Assembly: GCA_963971405.1 (NCBI GenBank)
Contig: OZ020487.1
Span: forward strand, 16,093,344 to 16,157,343
Source: Psococerastis gibbosa
Lineage: Eukaryota; Arthropoda; Insecta; Psocodea; Psocidae
Direction of reading: 5' to 3'
DNA length: 64,000 nucleotides
The notes below the pieces were generated by a model. That model was not told the origin of the DNA, did no database searches, and saw only the letters and a list, made by a program, of their open reading frames with translations. Positions within the stretch are counted from its first letter, which is position 1. Each line of letters begins with the position of its first letter. Positions 9,939-22,053 of the stretch are shown one piece after another. A program made the translations under genes and the position numbers.

Positions 9939-12522
9939 GTACAAAACATTAAATGTTTAGACAAAACATAATAATGAAAAGATTGTGTATCGATCTCAGA
10001 TAATAACTTTATTGTTCATCAGTTATTAGGCTAATTTAAGCATTTTACAGTAAATATCACTTTCTTACCAAAATATATGAAGACATGCCCATATGTAAAC
10101 ACTGGGCAAATCTTCCAGCTTGTTTCTACTTTCGATAAATAACTTTACAGCTTCCGCCCTGTTTACTAGACAATAATGTACTAGCTACAGTTCGACTGAG
10201 GCGACTGTAGCCTAATTTATTTATTGTGTAAAATATAACAACCTCTTTTCCGTCATTCTTCGTCCAGAATAAACTGTCATAGATCGTTATCATTGTAGTT
10301 TTCCTTATATTTTTTCCTGCACTTTAAAGGAAAAAGTCAGTAGCCTTTAGTGGTCTGCTAGGAGGACTTTCAGTCGCATTGACGTACATGAGGTTTGGGT
10401 GCTAGACCAGGTAAAACATGCCAGTGGACAGTTTGAAAGAGTAAGATTTATTAATAAGAGAGAGAGGACAACATTAAAATCATATTATTTTCTAAAAATT
10501 TGCTATCAACTACCTTATATTTACCTACAATACGATACAATATCGAATACATTAATGTTAAAAATTGATTGAAAGTAAAGTGACCACTCAGTTTCAGAGC
10601 CATGCTTATGATGCAGTTCCCAGACATAATACTGTCGCATAGTTTTTGGCACAAAAAGAAACATTTCGCTAATTAATCAAAGTTTGAAAATACTCTGGTA
10701 CATGGACATACTACTGTAGTCCATGCCATTGCCAGTACTCTGAAGGATCACACAACTAACCAGACTCAAATGTTTTCAATTTTCAGTTATTTTTGTTGTA
10801 ATCAATGCGTCAATAGTATGTTTCTGGTTAAGAACTTCAACTGCAGTTTTATCTATTTCCTCAGAATGGTCATGTTAATGGACAACTTTCCTGTAGGAAA
10901 ATGCTTGAGCCCAACATTGGGATTTGACGTCGTTTCTCTGTGGATTTCTATACGAAAGTAGTCCATTTCAGGCGACTCAGACCAACTGGGCGACAATTAA
11001 GAGTGGAATCGGCAAATTCAAGGCCGGCCTCACAGAAATTTATAAACAAAACTAGCCTGGCACAAACACTCTGGAGTGAGATTTCATGCCAAAATCCAAA
11101 TTTTCAAGTTTCAATAAATAAATTAAATATATGTAATTCAATACGCCTGTTTAATTTATAGAATCAATTTGTTGGAAACTATGTGTACCCTAGTATTTAA
11201 CAGTATATTTACAAAGAAATTCTGAATCAAAATATAATTTTATTTTTTTAACTTATCAACAAAAACAACGTAATTCTCGAGGCAGTAAAACAATGGAGAC
11301 AAATACGGCTGATTATTTTTGCAATTAGATTTCTCAAAATGTGATCGCCCAAAGTTCTTTTATTTTATGAATTGCACTGATACTATGAGTACATTTTTAA
11401 AATGACTTACTAAATGAACACAAGTATACTAGGCTTATTTTCAGTGCCAAGCTGGAAGGATAGGCTAATTTTGGGAATTTGAAAACTGGCCCTTGACTAT
11501 CCCGGCCTTAAATCTGACGGACAAATTTGTCTGCAACCACGGTTTGTACTTTGGTCATATCTAAATGCATGAGCAAACCATCGAAAACTATGGTTGATTA
11601 AATATCCGACACACGGTCTGAGCCGCCCTGAGTGATAACGATGATAAAATTACATAATACAAAATAAAATATATACATGTCATTTCTAACATCTAACTAC
11701 AATAAATGGCCATTTAAATATAGTCCAATTTACGCTGAGCCTATTTGTGGTAGGTAGATACTTGTTTAGTATCTTTGTCATGGTTTATTGTTATTTTTTA
11801 CCCGTTATGCAACCAACAATCAGTGGTTACGGTCTCACAAAACAAGCAGCAGTTGTTGAAATTTACATCTAATAAGTCACTCAGTTACTGCATTTTTTTC
11901 CCTTCTTCCACCGGCTAATTACGTTAAATTACCCCCAAGTTATTTATTTTATTTCAATTAAAGTTTAAAAAAAAAGAAATCATCACCGTTACTATGAAAA
12001 AAAATCTATCGCCGTTGGACACAAATGTAGAGGGCTCTGGGTAGTTTGTTTATCCAATATACTCGTATGATCAAGTGTTTTGTCAAAAAAAAATCAGTAT
12101 AAAAATTATTTACATTCCCATTAACTTGATGAATATATCGGACTTCTGTTACGGTAGGTTATGAGGCTCGTATGAGAGTGCGGATAACTATGCTACTGGA
12201 GAATTTGTATATACTTTGAATTTTATTTATGCCTACATATTCATTATTATTTAGTTTTCATACTTGGCAAAATGGAAGTTTCCAAAAACCTTTTCGCTTG
12301 CATACTTGGTTTAATGCTATATTGGTTTGCTTTACGACAGAAATAACCACCCTCACATAAATTATCAGCTCGCTAGAGAGCAAAACCTGTTCTAAACAGT
12401 GCGACCGTTTGTTTCCACACTATGTGGAAATCATTTAAGGACTGCTAAATCTACCAACTCCTAACAAGGCGTAGCTTCATACTTAGCTTAAAAACATAGT
12501 ACCTCAAGAGAAGGAGTTAGCC
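9939..12522. other. Intergenic spacer, with probable anillin 3' UTR at its right end
   Basis: About 2.6 kb of AT-rich sequence in which I see no coding exon, RNA gene or clear repeat end. The right end should hold the anillin 3' UTR (minus strand). Confidence 0.4.
12222..12227 (-). terminator. Candidate anillin polyadenylation signal
   Basis: TTTATT on the plus strand (AATAAA on the coding strand), about 300 bp downstream of the anillin stop codon. Motif match only. Confidence 0.35.
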
Positions 12523-15500
12523 TCAAAAAGAAGGCTGACACCCCCAGGCACGGATAAGTGCAAGCGCCTTGTTTAGTTTTGAACACCACTCCAAACGCTC
12601 CTCTTTCGTGTCAGCAGAAAGAAGATGCCTGACACGAACTTTATCACCCTCAAGCACGACAATTAGAGATTCCCTGTCGTTTTGCTCTAGTGGACGCGTT
12701 GTTTCCAGCAAAAAGGTGTGGAGTCGCGCACAAATGTCCCGGGAAACTAAACCTACGGTCTCCGTGACTACGCTTCTCAGATCAATGCTTCCTAATGGCA
12801 CCTAAAAACAAATCTGTATGTTAGATACATCACAAGCTTACTCACGAAATCAGGTGTCAGACCCCTCCCTGTCGTGACTTCAATGATGACAGAGGTAGCC
12901 AGGGTGACCTATAGGATTTGGTTACTTTCATACAATACTACTGCGTTCGAAGTACATAGGATAAAATGTATTGTAGGCTGGCTACTACCAAAATGCACAA
13001 AGGGGCTGTCCATTAATCACGTAAGGTTCGAAGGGGGGGGGGGGGGGGGGGTTCGGCAAAAATCACGAAATATCACAAGGGGGGAGTAAGATATCAAGTG
13101 TATTTATTTTTTCGTCAAACGCGTCATTCCTAAACCGAAAAGCGGTGTGTAGTGTGACCTTGACTCGCCGTTGCCAGGCAACGCGGGTCGCGACGTCTCC
13201 TGGGCTTCGTCAGTTATTCTGTTATAAAAATTTTAAGATTCTTTGTAGGTTCTAAAAAATACGTTATTTTTTGGGAGGGGGGGGGGTAGTCTTGAACCTC
13301 ACCAAGGGAGGGAGGGAGGGGTTAAAAAATGTTTAAAAAACATCACCTGATTAATGGACAACCCCTAATAACCTAATAAATATATATATATGAGCACCTA
13401 TTCTTTTCGTTCATTGCGGCTACCACAATTTGGGAAGTGACTTATCCTAAGTACCCTAACTACCATTGCGGAGCTGCAGACCGTTCAATAAATATAGCGG
13501 CGCTAGTGAGCGTACACAAGATGAGTACGAAATTTCGCTGGATGAGAGAATAATACAAGGTAAGTACTTCCCTCTTCCCAGTCATCCATTTTGCTATGCT
13601 GCAATGTTTGGTGTGGTACGACTACTCTATTTCAATTTATTTCTATGCTAAATACGTACCACATACGTACTGATTTCAGGCCGTTTCTTATTGAGAATGT
13701 AAATCCACATGACTAGTCTTCCGACAAAAAACAGTGTGGAGTGTGGTCCCACCCGCTACGGCCATTGGCATAGAGCTATGCATGAGCTCTCATGCTTTTC
13801 ATTAGCCATATTGCCTTCATTCAGTCCGCTACCTCTTATCGTGTGCATCGTATCATTTATCTAATTCATAATTTCTACAATACATATTCCCAATTTACTC
13901 GCGCGGCGTGCCTCGTTTTGTGCCCTCCCCTCCCCACATCAACGACGGTTGGTGTGTGGGTGCATCTACAGGTACGACCCCCTATATCCTTATAATACTA
14001 CAGTCCACACCTGCTTCCCCTGTCAAATCATAAGACTTACCTTTTTATTTTCATCGTCTGGATACTTCCAGAAAGATAACGTGTGAGAAGAGAGCAAACA
14101 CCAGCGACGATGCCACGCTCCCAAGCCGGACACATCGTCAAACATAGACAGAAAGCCGCGGTGCTCCGATTCAAGCTGCAGGTTCGATTCAATCTGCATT
14201 CCGATTGAGCCCTCAAGAGGGGATGTATAAGGCACCTGTGAAGAGTCATTTTTTATTGTCTATATTTCTGAAGTAGACTGTTGCAATAGACGCGTTGAAA
14301 TCGCCTTTTGTGCACCGGGCCTCGTAAATGTCGGTTCCACATTTTTTTTAAATTTAATTTCAGACATACATCGTAGACGATTTCTCTACTTGTGATTCCT
14401 TCTCAAAATTGTAAAGCTTTTTAAAGTCAACAATTAAAGAACTATACCTTGTTAAGCGTCCATTGAGTTCGCTTTAGTTCCCGAAGGGAGAAGATAACAT
14501 ATCCACATGGCTGAAAGTTGGTAGTTCTTACTGCGTTGGGTCCACCCGGACTTTGCAAAGCAAGACGCGATTGACTCTTTTTGCTTTTGATCGGCGTCAA
14601 TAGCTTCTTGTCCTAAAAAAATCAATATAAATACAATATTATGCTAATTTATTGCCAATTTTATGGTAGTTACCTAAAGGCCGAAAGATGTATTATCAAT
14701 AACACATCGTCTGATTTATCTCTATTTTCCATTAGATTTTCAGACTCTGTATACTCGCATGGTCCAGCTTACGCCTATTATGATAAATAATCGGTAAGGA
14801 ATCCTCTGATTACCGATTGTCACTTGCAACCGGTGTAGTTGACATCAGCGTTGTTTGCCAGCGACCAAAATAAAGTGAAAACAAATCATGGCCGAAAATG
14901 AGCATGGCAGTATTATATGGGTTAAATGAATCAAAAATCACATCACATTTATAATAAAAACTAAGCAAATTATTAGGTATTCCTCAGCGGATGGTACTTC
15001 TGTTTGCATGATTATGGTTTGTGATTTTTTTATTGGCAATCGGTAGAACTGTCCAATGACCAGCAATAAATATGAGACAATACAACTTACTTTTTTGCCA
15101 GGTAGGTGATATTTAATATGATGAGGCAGTAGCTCCTTGTTGAGTACTAGGTTGTAAACTTCCACCATTGCCATAAAGTCTCCATACAACTTCTCCAATC
15201 GTACTTCTCCGGGAATGGTCAGCGTCGTTCCTTTCAGATTGGAAGAAGACGCTGCAGCCACAGGGGTGGCGACAACTTTCTCTCCGCTCTTAATAAGACA
15301 CACATAGTATTGCATGCTTTCATCTGAAACCCAAATGTTTAGAAAATTACCACAGGAATTGTTGAATGTAAAAAATTCAAATGCAGCAAACTTTATAAGG
15401 AATGTAAATACAGTACCTTCGATTTCAGATAATTCAGAGATTAATATTGATTCAGCCCTAAGATCAGAGGAAAAAAACCCACAGTTTCACTTTTGGCATG

Positions 15501-18500
15501 CAATCGCAAATAGGAAAAATAGATCAGATCCAAAACTTCATTGAAAAAGTTAGTCAAAATTTAATTAAGTTTTGAGAAACTTAACCTGGAAGCACCCAAA
15601 ACCTTTTAAGTGACATCACTCACCTGTTGCCATTGAACGCAAAGAGTCCCGCTTGAGGGGTATAGTTATGTGGCTTATAACCAGATCACCCTGATCGCGT
15701 AGCTGATCACTTTTTGAACACTTCGGGCGGAGTGTGCCCTCCACTTTCATTCGCTGAATCTCGTTTAAACAAGCTTGTCGCTTATGTCCTAAAACATGCC
15801 GAGATTGAAAATGACAATTAAAGACGGACAAACGCAACACTAAGTTCCCTCCAGACAAGCATGACAGTGACGCTGCTTTTCGTCACACCAAAATTTCAAG
15901 CCCTCCCATAAGAAGTTTCACTTCAAAAGAAAAACTCCTTTTGGCATTCTCAACCCATTTTCAATTAAACTCTTGCAACAAAGAAAATTACTTACCGGCT
16001 AATAAGAGTAAACGCTCTCCTTCTACTTGCTCTCCACTGCCTGTGAATTCAATACTGGCAAGACAAACGGAGAGAAGATTACTCGCTTGAGAGATTATTG
16101 TCTGCTGCTTGCCGACTTCCTCTAAGAGCTCATCCATTTTCTTTCTCACTGCACCAGTCTCGTCTTTCAAGGGCTCTTCCTCCACCGGTAATTCTTCTCG
16201 CTTCACAACTTTCACAGGGGTGTTAGCAGTTGACTGAAAATTAAACATAAATATCTAATAAACCAGACACAAGTAATAACAATCACATCGGTTATTTTCT
16301 ATTGCCTCTTCACACATTTACATTTTATTCCTCAGGTCTGTGTTGCAGCCTTCCTGATTGCCCTGATTTGTGACTCGCTTTGCCGCAGAACCCTCATTTT
16401 ATACTATCGAAGAACGAAAAACAAACATCCTTGTGTAGGATGGAATACCGCAGCCAAACACCAGCCTCTCCAGATTCAGTGCAGAGTTTGATTCTGACAA
16501 CTATAAACAATGCAATAATACGTAATAATACACGCCTTATACTGTATTAACATAAAGGAAAGAGGTGGACCACTTCCGAAGACCCTCACGATGACCCTGT
16601 AGTTATTTAGTAACATTTTTTTTCTCAGTGAAGACTTACCAGATTATTCTGCTGTTTCCTATAAACACTGACACTATGAATTAATGGCGTGGATGCTTGG
16701 TCTTTTCGAGGTGTACTCTTCTTAAACTCGAAACTCGAGCTGGCAGACGCTCCGCTATCCATGAAACTGCGCTGCTGCTTCGGGGGACTAGGTCCTTCGC
16801 CATCAGATGAAGAGACATCACCAAGAGCAGCGTCCAAAAACTCGTTCATCTCATTGAGTACAGCACTTTCATTGGTACGGCGCGGAGGGGTGATTGGATT
16901 GTTCTTGCTCGCTTCCAGTATGTCACTGAAGCTCATGTCCAGGTAGATGTTGCTGGATTTGCTTTAGATTGAAAGAATCAAATTTAATGCCTATGTATGA
17001 CGTTAATAGAAAAGTTATCGTATTAGGGCGATTCCCAGCATAGCTTGAAAAGTATCGGTAAGTTACACTGCATGGCACCGCCATGCATTGGTAGATGGTG
17101 GTACTGGCATGTATTTCTTACCGATAAATTTCAGGCTATAATGGGACCGGACCTTAATTGCTATTACAATTTTTGTACATCAGGATTATATTTTTCATGC
17201 CAGAAAAGCATAGATGAATCAAGGATAAACATACAACTAGGCCTACTTTTCCCAATATCCGTCCGTTGTTGAATGAGAGCCATAACTATTAGATAAAGCA
17301 AGATATGGAAAAATGTACCGATACGGGATTTGAATCCTTCGATTTTGTGTAGTGGTCAACATACCAACCCAACAAGGCGAAAAATTGAGTTCGAATGGTT
17401 TGCGTCCATTTTTCAAAATCTTACTCTCTCTAATATCCTTGCCAGTGGAGGCTATCTGCAAACCTAATACGTGCTTTGTACCATCGCTAATTGTTGTTAT
17501 AAGTTAACATACGATACTATCTATTGACTAGGAGACTTTAAAAATTCCTGGCAGTACGATTCGTTGGCAATGGATTGCAATATTTACATGCTTACGTACA
17601 TTTACCCTTAGACTATCATATTAGGCGGGGATTCCACCGACCGGCTAGGGCTAAATACAAAAACGGTGACGTGGTAGCAGACATTAAGATTTAGGCGGGG
17701 TTTCCACCGACCTCGCATTGCAGAATGCAAATGACATTGACGCAAATGTTTGTTTTTCTTTTTATAGAAATCTATTAAAATGTTTGTAATTACATAAATA
17801 CATATCCCATGACGCCATATTTTAATTTTTGTTTGTTTGTGATTTTACTCTATGATCATTGATCAATTTTAATAATTTAACTATGGCATAGAGTAAAACA
17901 AACATTTCCGTCAATGTTATTTGCATTTTGCAATGCGAGGTCGGTGGAGACCCCACCTAAGTCTTGAATGTCTGCTACCACGTCACCGTATTTATATTTA
18001 GCCCCAGCCGGTCGGTGGAATCCCCACCTAAGGAGTAGCTATTCGAAAAAGCTGCGCATTACATTTTAAAGCCATCAAAAACAAATCGGATGTAAATTAT
18101 TAATTAATTAAATTCCTACCTCTGATTTAAAGAAGAATTGAGTGATGAGCTGCTTTCATCAGATTTTTCAATGTCACTCAAACAAGGATAAAGTTTCCCT
18201 TCCTTTGGTGGAGACATAATTATCTTCTTAATACTTTTGACGGCATTAATAGCTTTCGGTGAGTCTTTATAGGGCGAAATAGTCTCCTCGCGTGGCGGAG
18301 TTGTCATAACAGCGGGAGGCGATAGGACTTGCGCCGGCATAGGTGGAGGGGGCGGTGCAGGACCAGCGCAGTCTTCAGCATACCCCGACACATCTTTGTT
18401 TTTGTTCCACCTGTTCCTCAACTTTTCCAAGTCTTTCTCCCGTTCAAGTTTCCCCATATTGGCATTTGTGGTCTCAACCAAGTTGGCGTTGAATCTGTCC

Positions 18501-21500
18501 TTAATGGAACTAACTTGCTTCCCCTTAATATGGATTGCTTTTTTATCGACAGCTGGCTTGTTTACTGATTTGGCCGGAGATTCTCTCAACTTGGCTGGCA
18601 GAGGCGTAGCAAACGCGACTTTAGGCAGAAGAGCATCGCTTTTATTTTTCTCAAACAGCGCCTTTCTTTCAGATAAAGAAAGCTCAGCAGGATCTTTGGT
18701 TTTTAGAGGGCTGGAAACACCACTACTTTTTTGTTCAAAGAGCGCGGCTTTTTTCAATACGCACGAGTCTTTTTCTAGTGCAGAAACACCCATTTTAGGA
18801 CTTCTCTTAGCAAAAGGTCTAGAATTAATTGTGGTTGAAGCCTCAACCCTGTTCGGGGAGACAATAGCGCTCGAATGAACCTTTTTAAAACTTGCTGGTT
18901 TAGTCAATGACGTGCGAGGGCTCAAATTTGATTTTTTTAGACTTCCTGGCTTTGAAATTGAAAATCGCGGACTTCGCCGGGTGGTACTACCCTCAGGTTT
19001 TTTTCCGAAGTCATAAACCAGCTTTGAGTCATCAGCTCTAGCAAATCCCTGAGTCTCCTGAAATCATAAAAAAATCCCGTGTCATTGAAACTGTTCCTCA
19101 AAAAAGAAGAGTTTGAAAGAAATTTGTACTGTTTTGTCCATTAAAAACATTGTACCTTTCTGCCAACTGTTTATAATGTATTTCTTGGCATGACTTTGTT
19201 AAATTTGTAAGGGTTACGTATGTGCCGTTCAACTAGTATTAAATTGATTCCGGTATTAAACCAATGAACTTACTAGAGACTTGAGCATGGAGTGGTCCCA
19301 CTGAAACAATTCTTTCTCTTCGGAGTTTTCGTTATTGATATTTTGCAGATTACTGCAAGTTTCATTCACTTTCTTTTTCTTGCAAACGACTGCTCTATCG
19401 GCGTCAGAGCTAGCAGACACTATTTTAGCAGTGCTCGTCATAGCTTTATAATTACTTTGAGTGGTAACAGATATTGTGGCTGTGACTTTTTCTTTTGGAA
19501 GAGCCTGAGTTGTCAGCAATTCTGCGTCCTTCCTTTCCCTCACTTGCTGATTTCCTTTCTTGTCAGAAGTAGTTTCAACAGTTCTTCGCACATTTGGATG
19601 ACTTAAGTCATCTTCCCACTGGTTTATCGTTGATGCTAGTTCGTTTAGGCTAGAAAATTGTTAAAGCTTATAAGTGTTTGATTATGAACCCAACTAATAA
19701 CAGAAAATTATCAGTATTGATACAATTGGACGATTTTTCGGTCCTTAACAATAAATCAATGTACTGCAAGACAGAATACCGAATGCTATGAAATCCCACA
19801 CATATACACAATACCTAGTGAGTGAGTGAGAGTCGTGAAACTGTGAGTGTGATTGAGTGAACTGGAATGACTGTGTGAATGAGATTATTTTTTACAGTCT
19901 ATCATCATTCTATTTTTTAAGCAGTTAATTGTAAGAGAGGGCCTTTGGCCGTAATATTCGCTGCGAACATTGATATGTTTTTTCTTTCATTAAAGACGAT
20001 TATTATATGTGCACCTATTTAAATGGAAAGGTATGCTTGGAACAAAAATTATATTTTAAGATCTAAGCAAAGGTAACTCACCGGCCTAACCGACATTTAT
20101 TCCCACGTGGCTGGTTCGGAGTTTCCCCCAAAACTAGGTCGCCACTTTTATGAACAGGTGAGGATAAAGAGTCACTATTTCCAGAGTATAGCTCTCCCAA
20201 TCTTTGAAGTTTGCCTTTGGCACTTGAAGTGATAGCGACTGGTGTAGGTGCAGATGCCTTTTCTGATGGTGTAGCAGCCGTTTTAGCAGCACTAACATTT
20301 TCTTGCAGAGGCATAGCGGCTCGTGAAGTCATACCAGCCTTAGAGAGTTGTTCATTCATTTTTTGCCTCCGCATTTTCGCCCGCTCCAGTAGACTCTGAA
20401 AACGAAACTTCTGACTAGCTGGTCCGATAGGAGTTGTGTGGCTAAGCTATAGGGACAAATAATGGAAGTGGAAAGCTAGGCGACTACAACTGCTGCCTGA
20501 GCTACGGAAGGATGCAACCAGAGAGACTGAAAACCTTTAAGACCCCAGCATGCATGATGGTCGTAATAGTTACAACATTAGGCTACTTGATCATAAATTC
20601 GGGATGCCACTAGAGCTTTATATAGCTTCAGTCTCTAGAAAAATTATAAATATAGTAAATAAAAATTAAATATATAGGCTATCCTAATGGAATCATTCTT
20701 AGGCGTTATGAACCAAAGCGACCAGACAAGTTGCGTTCCGAATGGGTGAATGCATGTAGTATATGTGTATGACTGATCTTAGTTCTCTCGGAATACTTGA
20801 TGTACATTTACGTAGAACATGGTAACGGAATGTAATAACAATTCCCAATTGCCAGCAGCCCTATCAATAGGCTTTATCCAAATATATTTAGATTACCCAA
20901 ACATGAATCATAGGGTTCAAAGTATTATCGTTTTTTTTTTTTTAGAACATAGTAACGGAATGTAATGGCAATTCCCAGCAGCCCTATCAATAGGCTCTAT
21001 CCAAATATATTTAGATTACCCAAACATGAATCATAGGGTTCAAAGTATTATCGTTTTTTTTATCAAGGTATAATTATTATGAATAAAGACCAGGCCTAGA
21101 TTGATGCAGTCCTCATCTCCAACTACCTACTTTCAAATTTCATGCCAGGCGGCAGACAGACGACTGGACCATAACCATTAGCGGTTACTCCGTCAAACTG
21201 TTGTTTTCTCGGATTACTTATTAAATCGTACTTTGTCGTCTGGTAAACAGGGCGACTGCAAACTCATTTACCAAAATAAGTTGATTGACAATTTATGATT
21301 TTTTTCTAACTAGACCTAGACCAATTACCAATCACCACCAATAGACAATAGTACTGGTAGAGGTAGACAGGTAATGTCAAGGAATATGTTTCAGTGTGGT
21401 AGATATAATGTAGCCAGTAGGTACCAGGTCAAACTAGAATACATTCTCATTCGTAAATACAAACTAGAGTTATATGTTGTATACAATACTCAATCTAACA

Positions 21501-21622
21501 ATACGCTATAACTTATAAGCTATTTTATAATCCAAAATATGCTAGATATGCATTTTTTAACCGTCAGTGTCATGTTGACAACGCGGACTGTCAATTTTAC
21601 ATACCTCCGTGTAGGAATCCAT
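12523..21622 (-). CDS. anln: Anillin (actin-binding cytokinesis scaffold)
   Basis: Contractile-ring scaffold linking RhoA, actin, myosin II, septins and membrane. Exons on the minus strand: 21622-21605, 20395-20082, 19649-19274, 19057-18120, 16952-16640, 16233-15996, 15788-15624, 15323-15091, 14612-14448, 14235-14041, 12801-12523 (1077 residues; all phases fit). The N-terminus [19 protein letters not shown] matches the conserved start. The middle is Ser/Lys-rich and disordered, with [17 protein letters not shown] near residue 475, a likely SH3/formin site, and [12 protein letters not shown]. The anillin homology domain covers about 655-920 (coiled coil [35 protein letters not shown]-type strands); the C-terminal PH domain about 943-1070 has [20 protein letters not shown] and [19 protein letters not shown]. 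Length is close to the animal norm. The first exon has only 6 codons. Confidence 0.95.
13001..13366. mobile_element. MITE with AGGGGYTGTCCATTAATCA termini in anillin's last intron
   Basis: The left end AGGGGCTGTCCATTAATCA and right end (complement AGGGGTTGTCCATTAATCA) form 19-bp terminal inverted repeats with one mismatch around 366 bp. The interior has long G runs near both ends (13036-13050, 13275-13288) and no ORF. Elements with this GGGGCTGTCCATTAAT terminus are widespread in insect genomes. No clear target duplication was seen. Confidence 0.82.
17621..18031. mobile_element. Nested fold-back MITE (TTAGGCGGGG family) in anillin intron 4
   Basis: Outer termini TTAGGCGGGGATTCCACCGACC and its complement at 18010-18031. 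A second, inner pair of the same terminus begins near 17695 and ends near 17961, flanking GCATTGCAGAATGCAAATGACATTG-like arms. Both halves also share GTGACGTGGTAGCAGACA. Most of the 411 bp can fold on itself. Related copies: 35304-35450 and 56296-56630. Confidence 0.85.
20814..21061 (+). repeat. 130-bp tandem duplication in anillin intron 1
   Basis: 20814-20943 (from AGAACATGGTAACGG to a T run) is repeated at 20944-21061 with a few substitutions and a small deletion. Both units contain GCAGCCCTATCAATAGGC and end in ATTATCG plus a T run. Confidence 0.85.
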
Positions 21623-22053
21623 AGTAAACTGAAAATACACCCCGGATTCTTCAAATAAGGGCTTTAACGTTACGCTTAATAACAAATAACATTCACTTTA
21701 TTGACGTCTTTTCCTTATTCATGAATATAATAATTCATGTAAAAAGCCGTTACAAATTTAGTTGTTTGTGTTAAAACTGTATGACGTCATGGGCGGGCAA
21801 TGGCGTCTTTTACTCGCTAGTCATTTAGCTTATAATATAACAGTTTATTTTGACTTTTAATTGTTTTTTAAAAGGCTAACTGTTTAAAAATATTTTTATA
21901 TTTTATTAATTATTAATTATTATATATTTTTTAATATAAGATTGTCTACATAATTCAGGAACACTACGGGAAAAGCTGGTTACCATGGTTTCGAAAGAGC
22001 TATATCCTGCTCCTGTAATCTTGTGCCGCAAAACAAAGTTTAAAACAAGCAAA
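21623..22053. promoter_or_regulatory. Divergent anillin / ZMYND10 promoter region
   Basis: 431 bp separate the two start codons. Visible sites: a perfect CRE/ATF palindrome TGACGTCA (21782-21789) next to a GC-rich GGGCGGGC; TAACTG plus TTTAAA (21877-21888), resembling adjacent MYB and CHR sites used by cell-cycle genes; and an X-box-like GTTACCATGGTTTC (21979-21992). A cell-cycle gene and a ciliary gene sharing one short promoter would need opposite regulation. All sites are motif matches only. Confidence 0.6.
21979..21992 (+). promoter_or_regulatory. X-box-like (RFX) site upstream of ZMYND10
   Basis: GTTACCATGGTTTC matches the RFX consensus RYYNYYATRRNRAC at 12 of 14 positions (full left half-site, imperfect right half). 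It lies 62-75 bp upstream of the ZMYND10 ATG, inside the window where X-boxes of ciliary genes are usually found. Confidence 0.5.

Noticed and set aside
18396-18878. 160-codon plus-strand frame
   Set aside because: Antisense shadow of the large anillin exon, whose minus-strand frame carries clear anillin features and correct splice borders.
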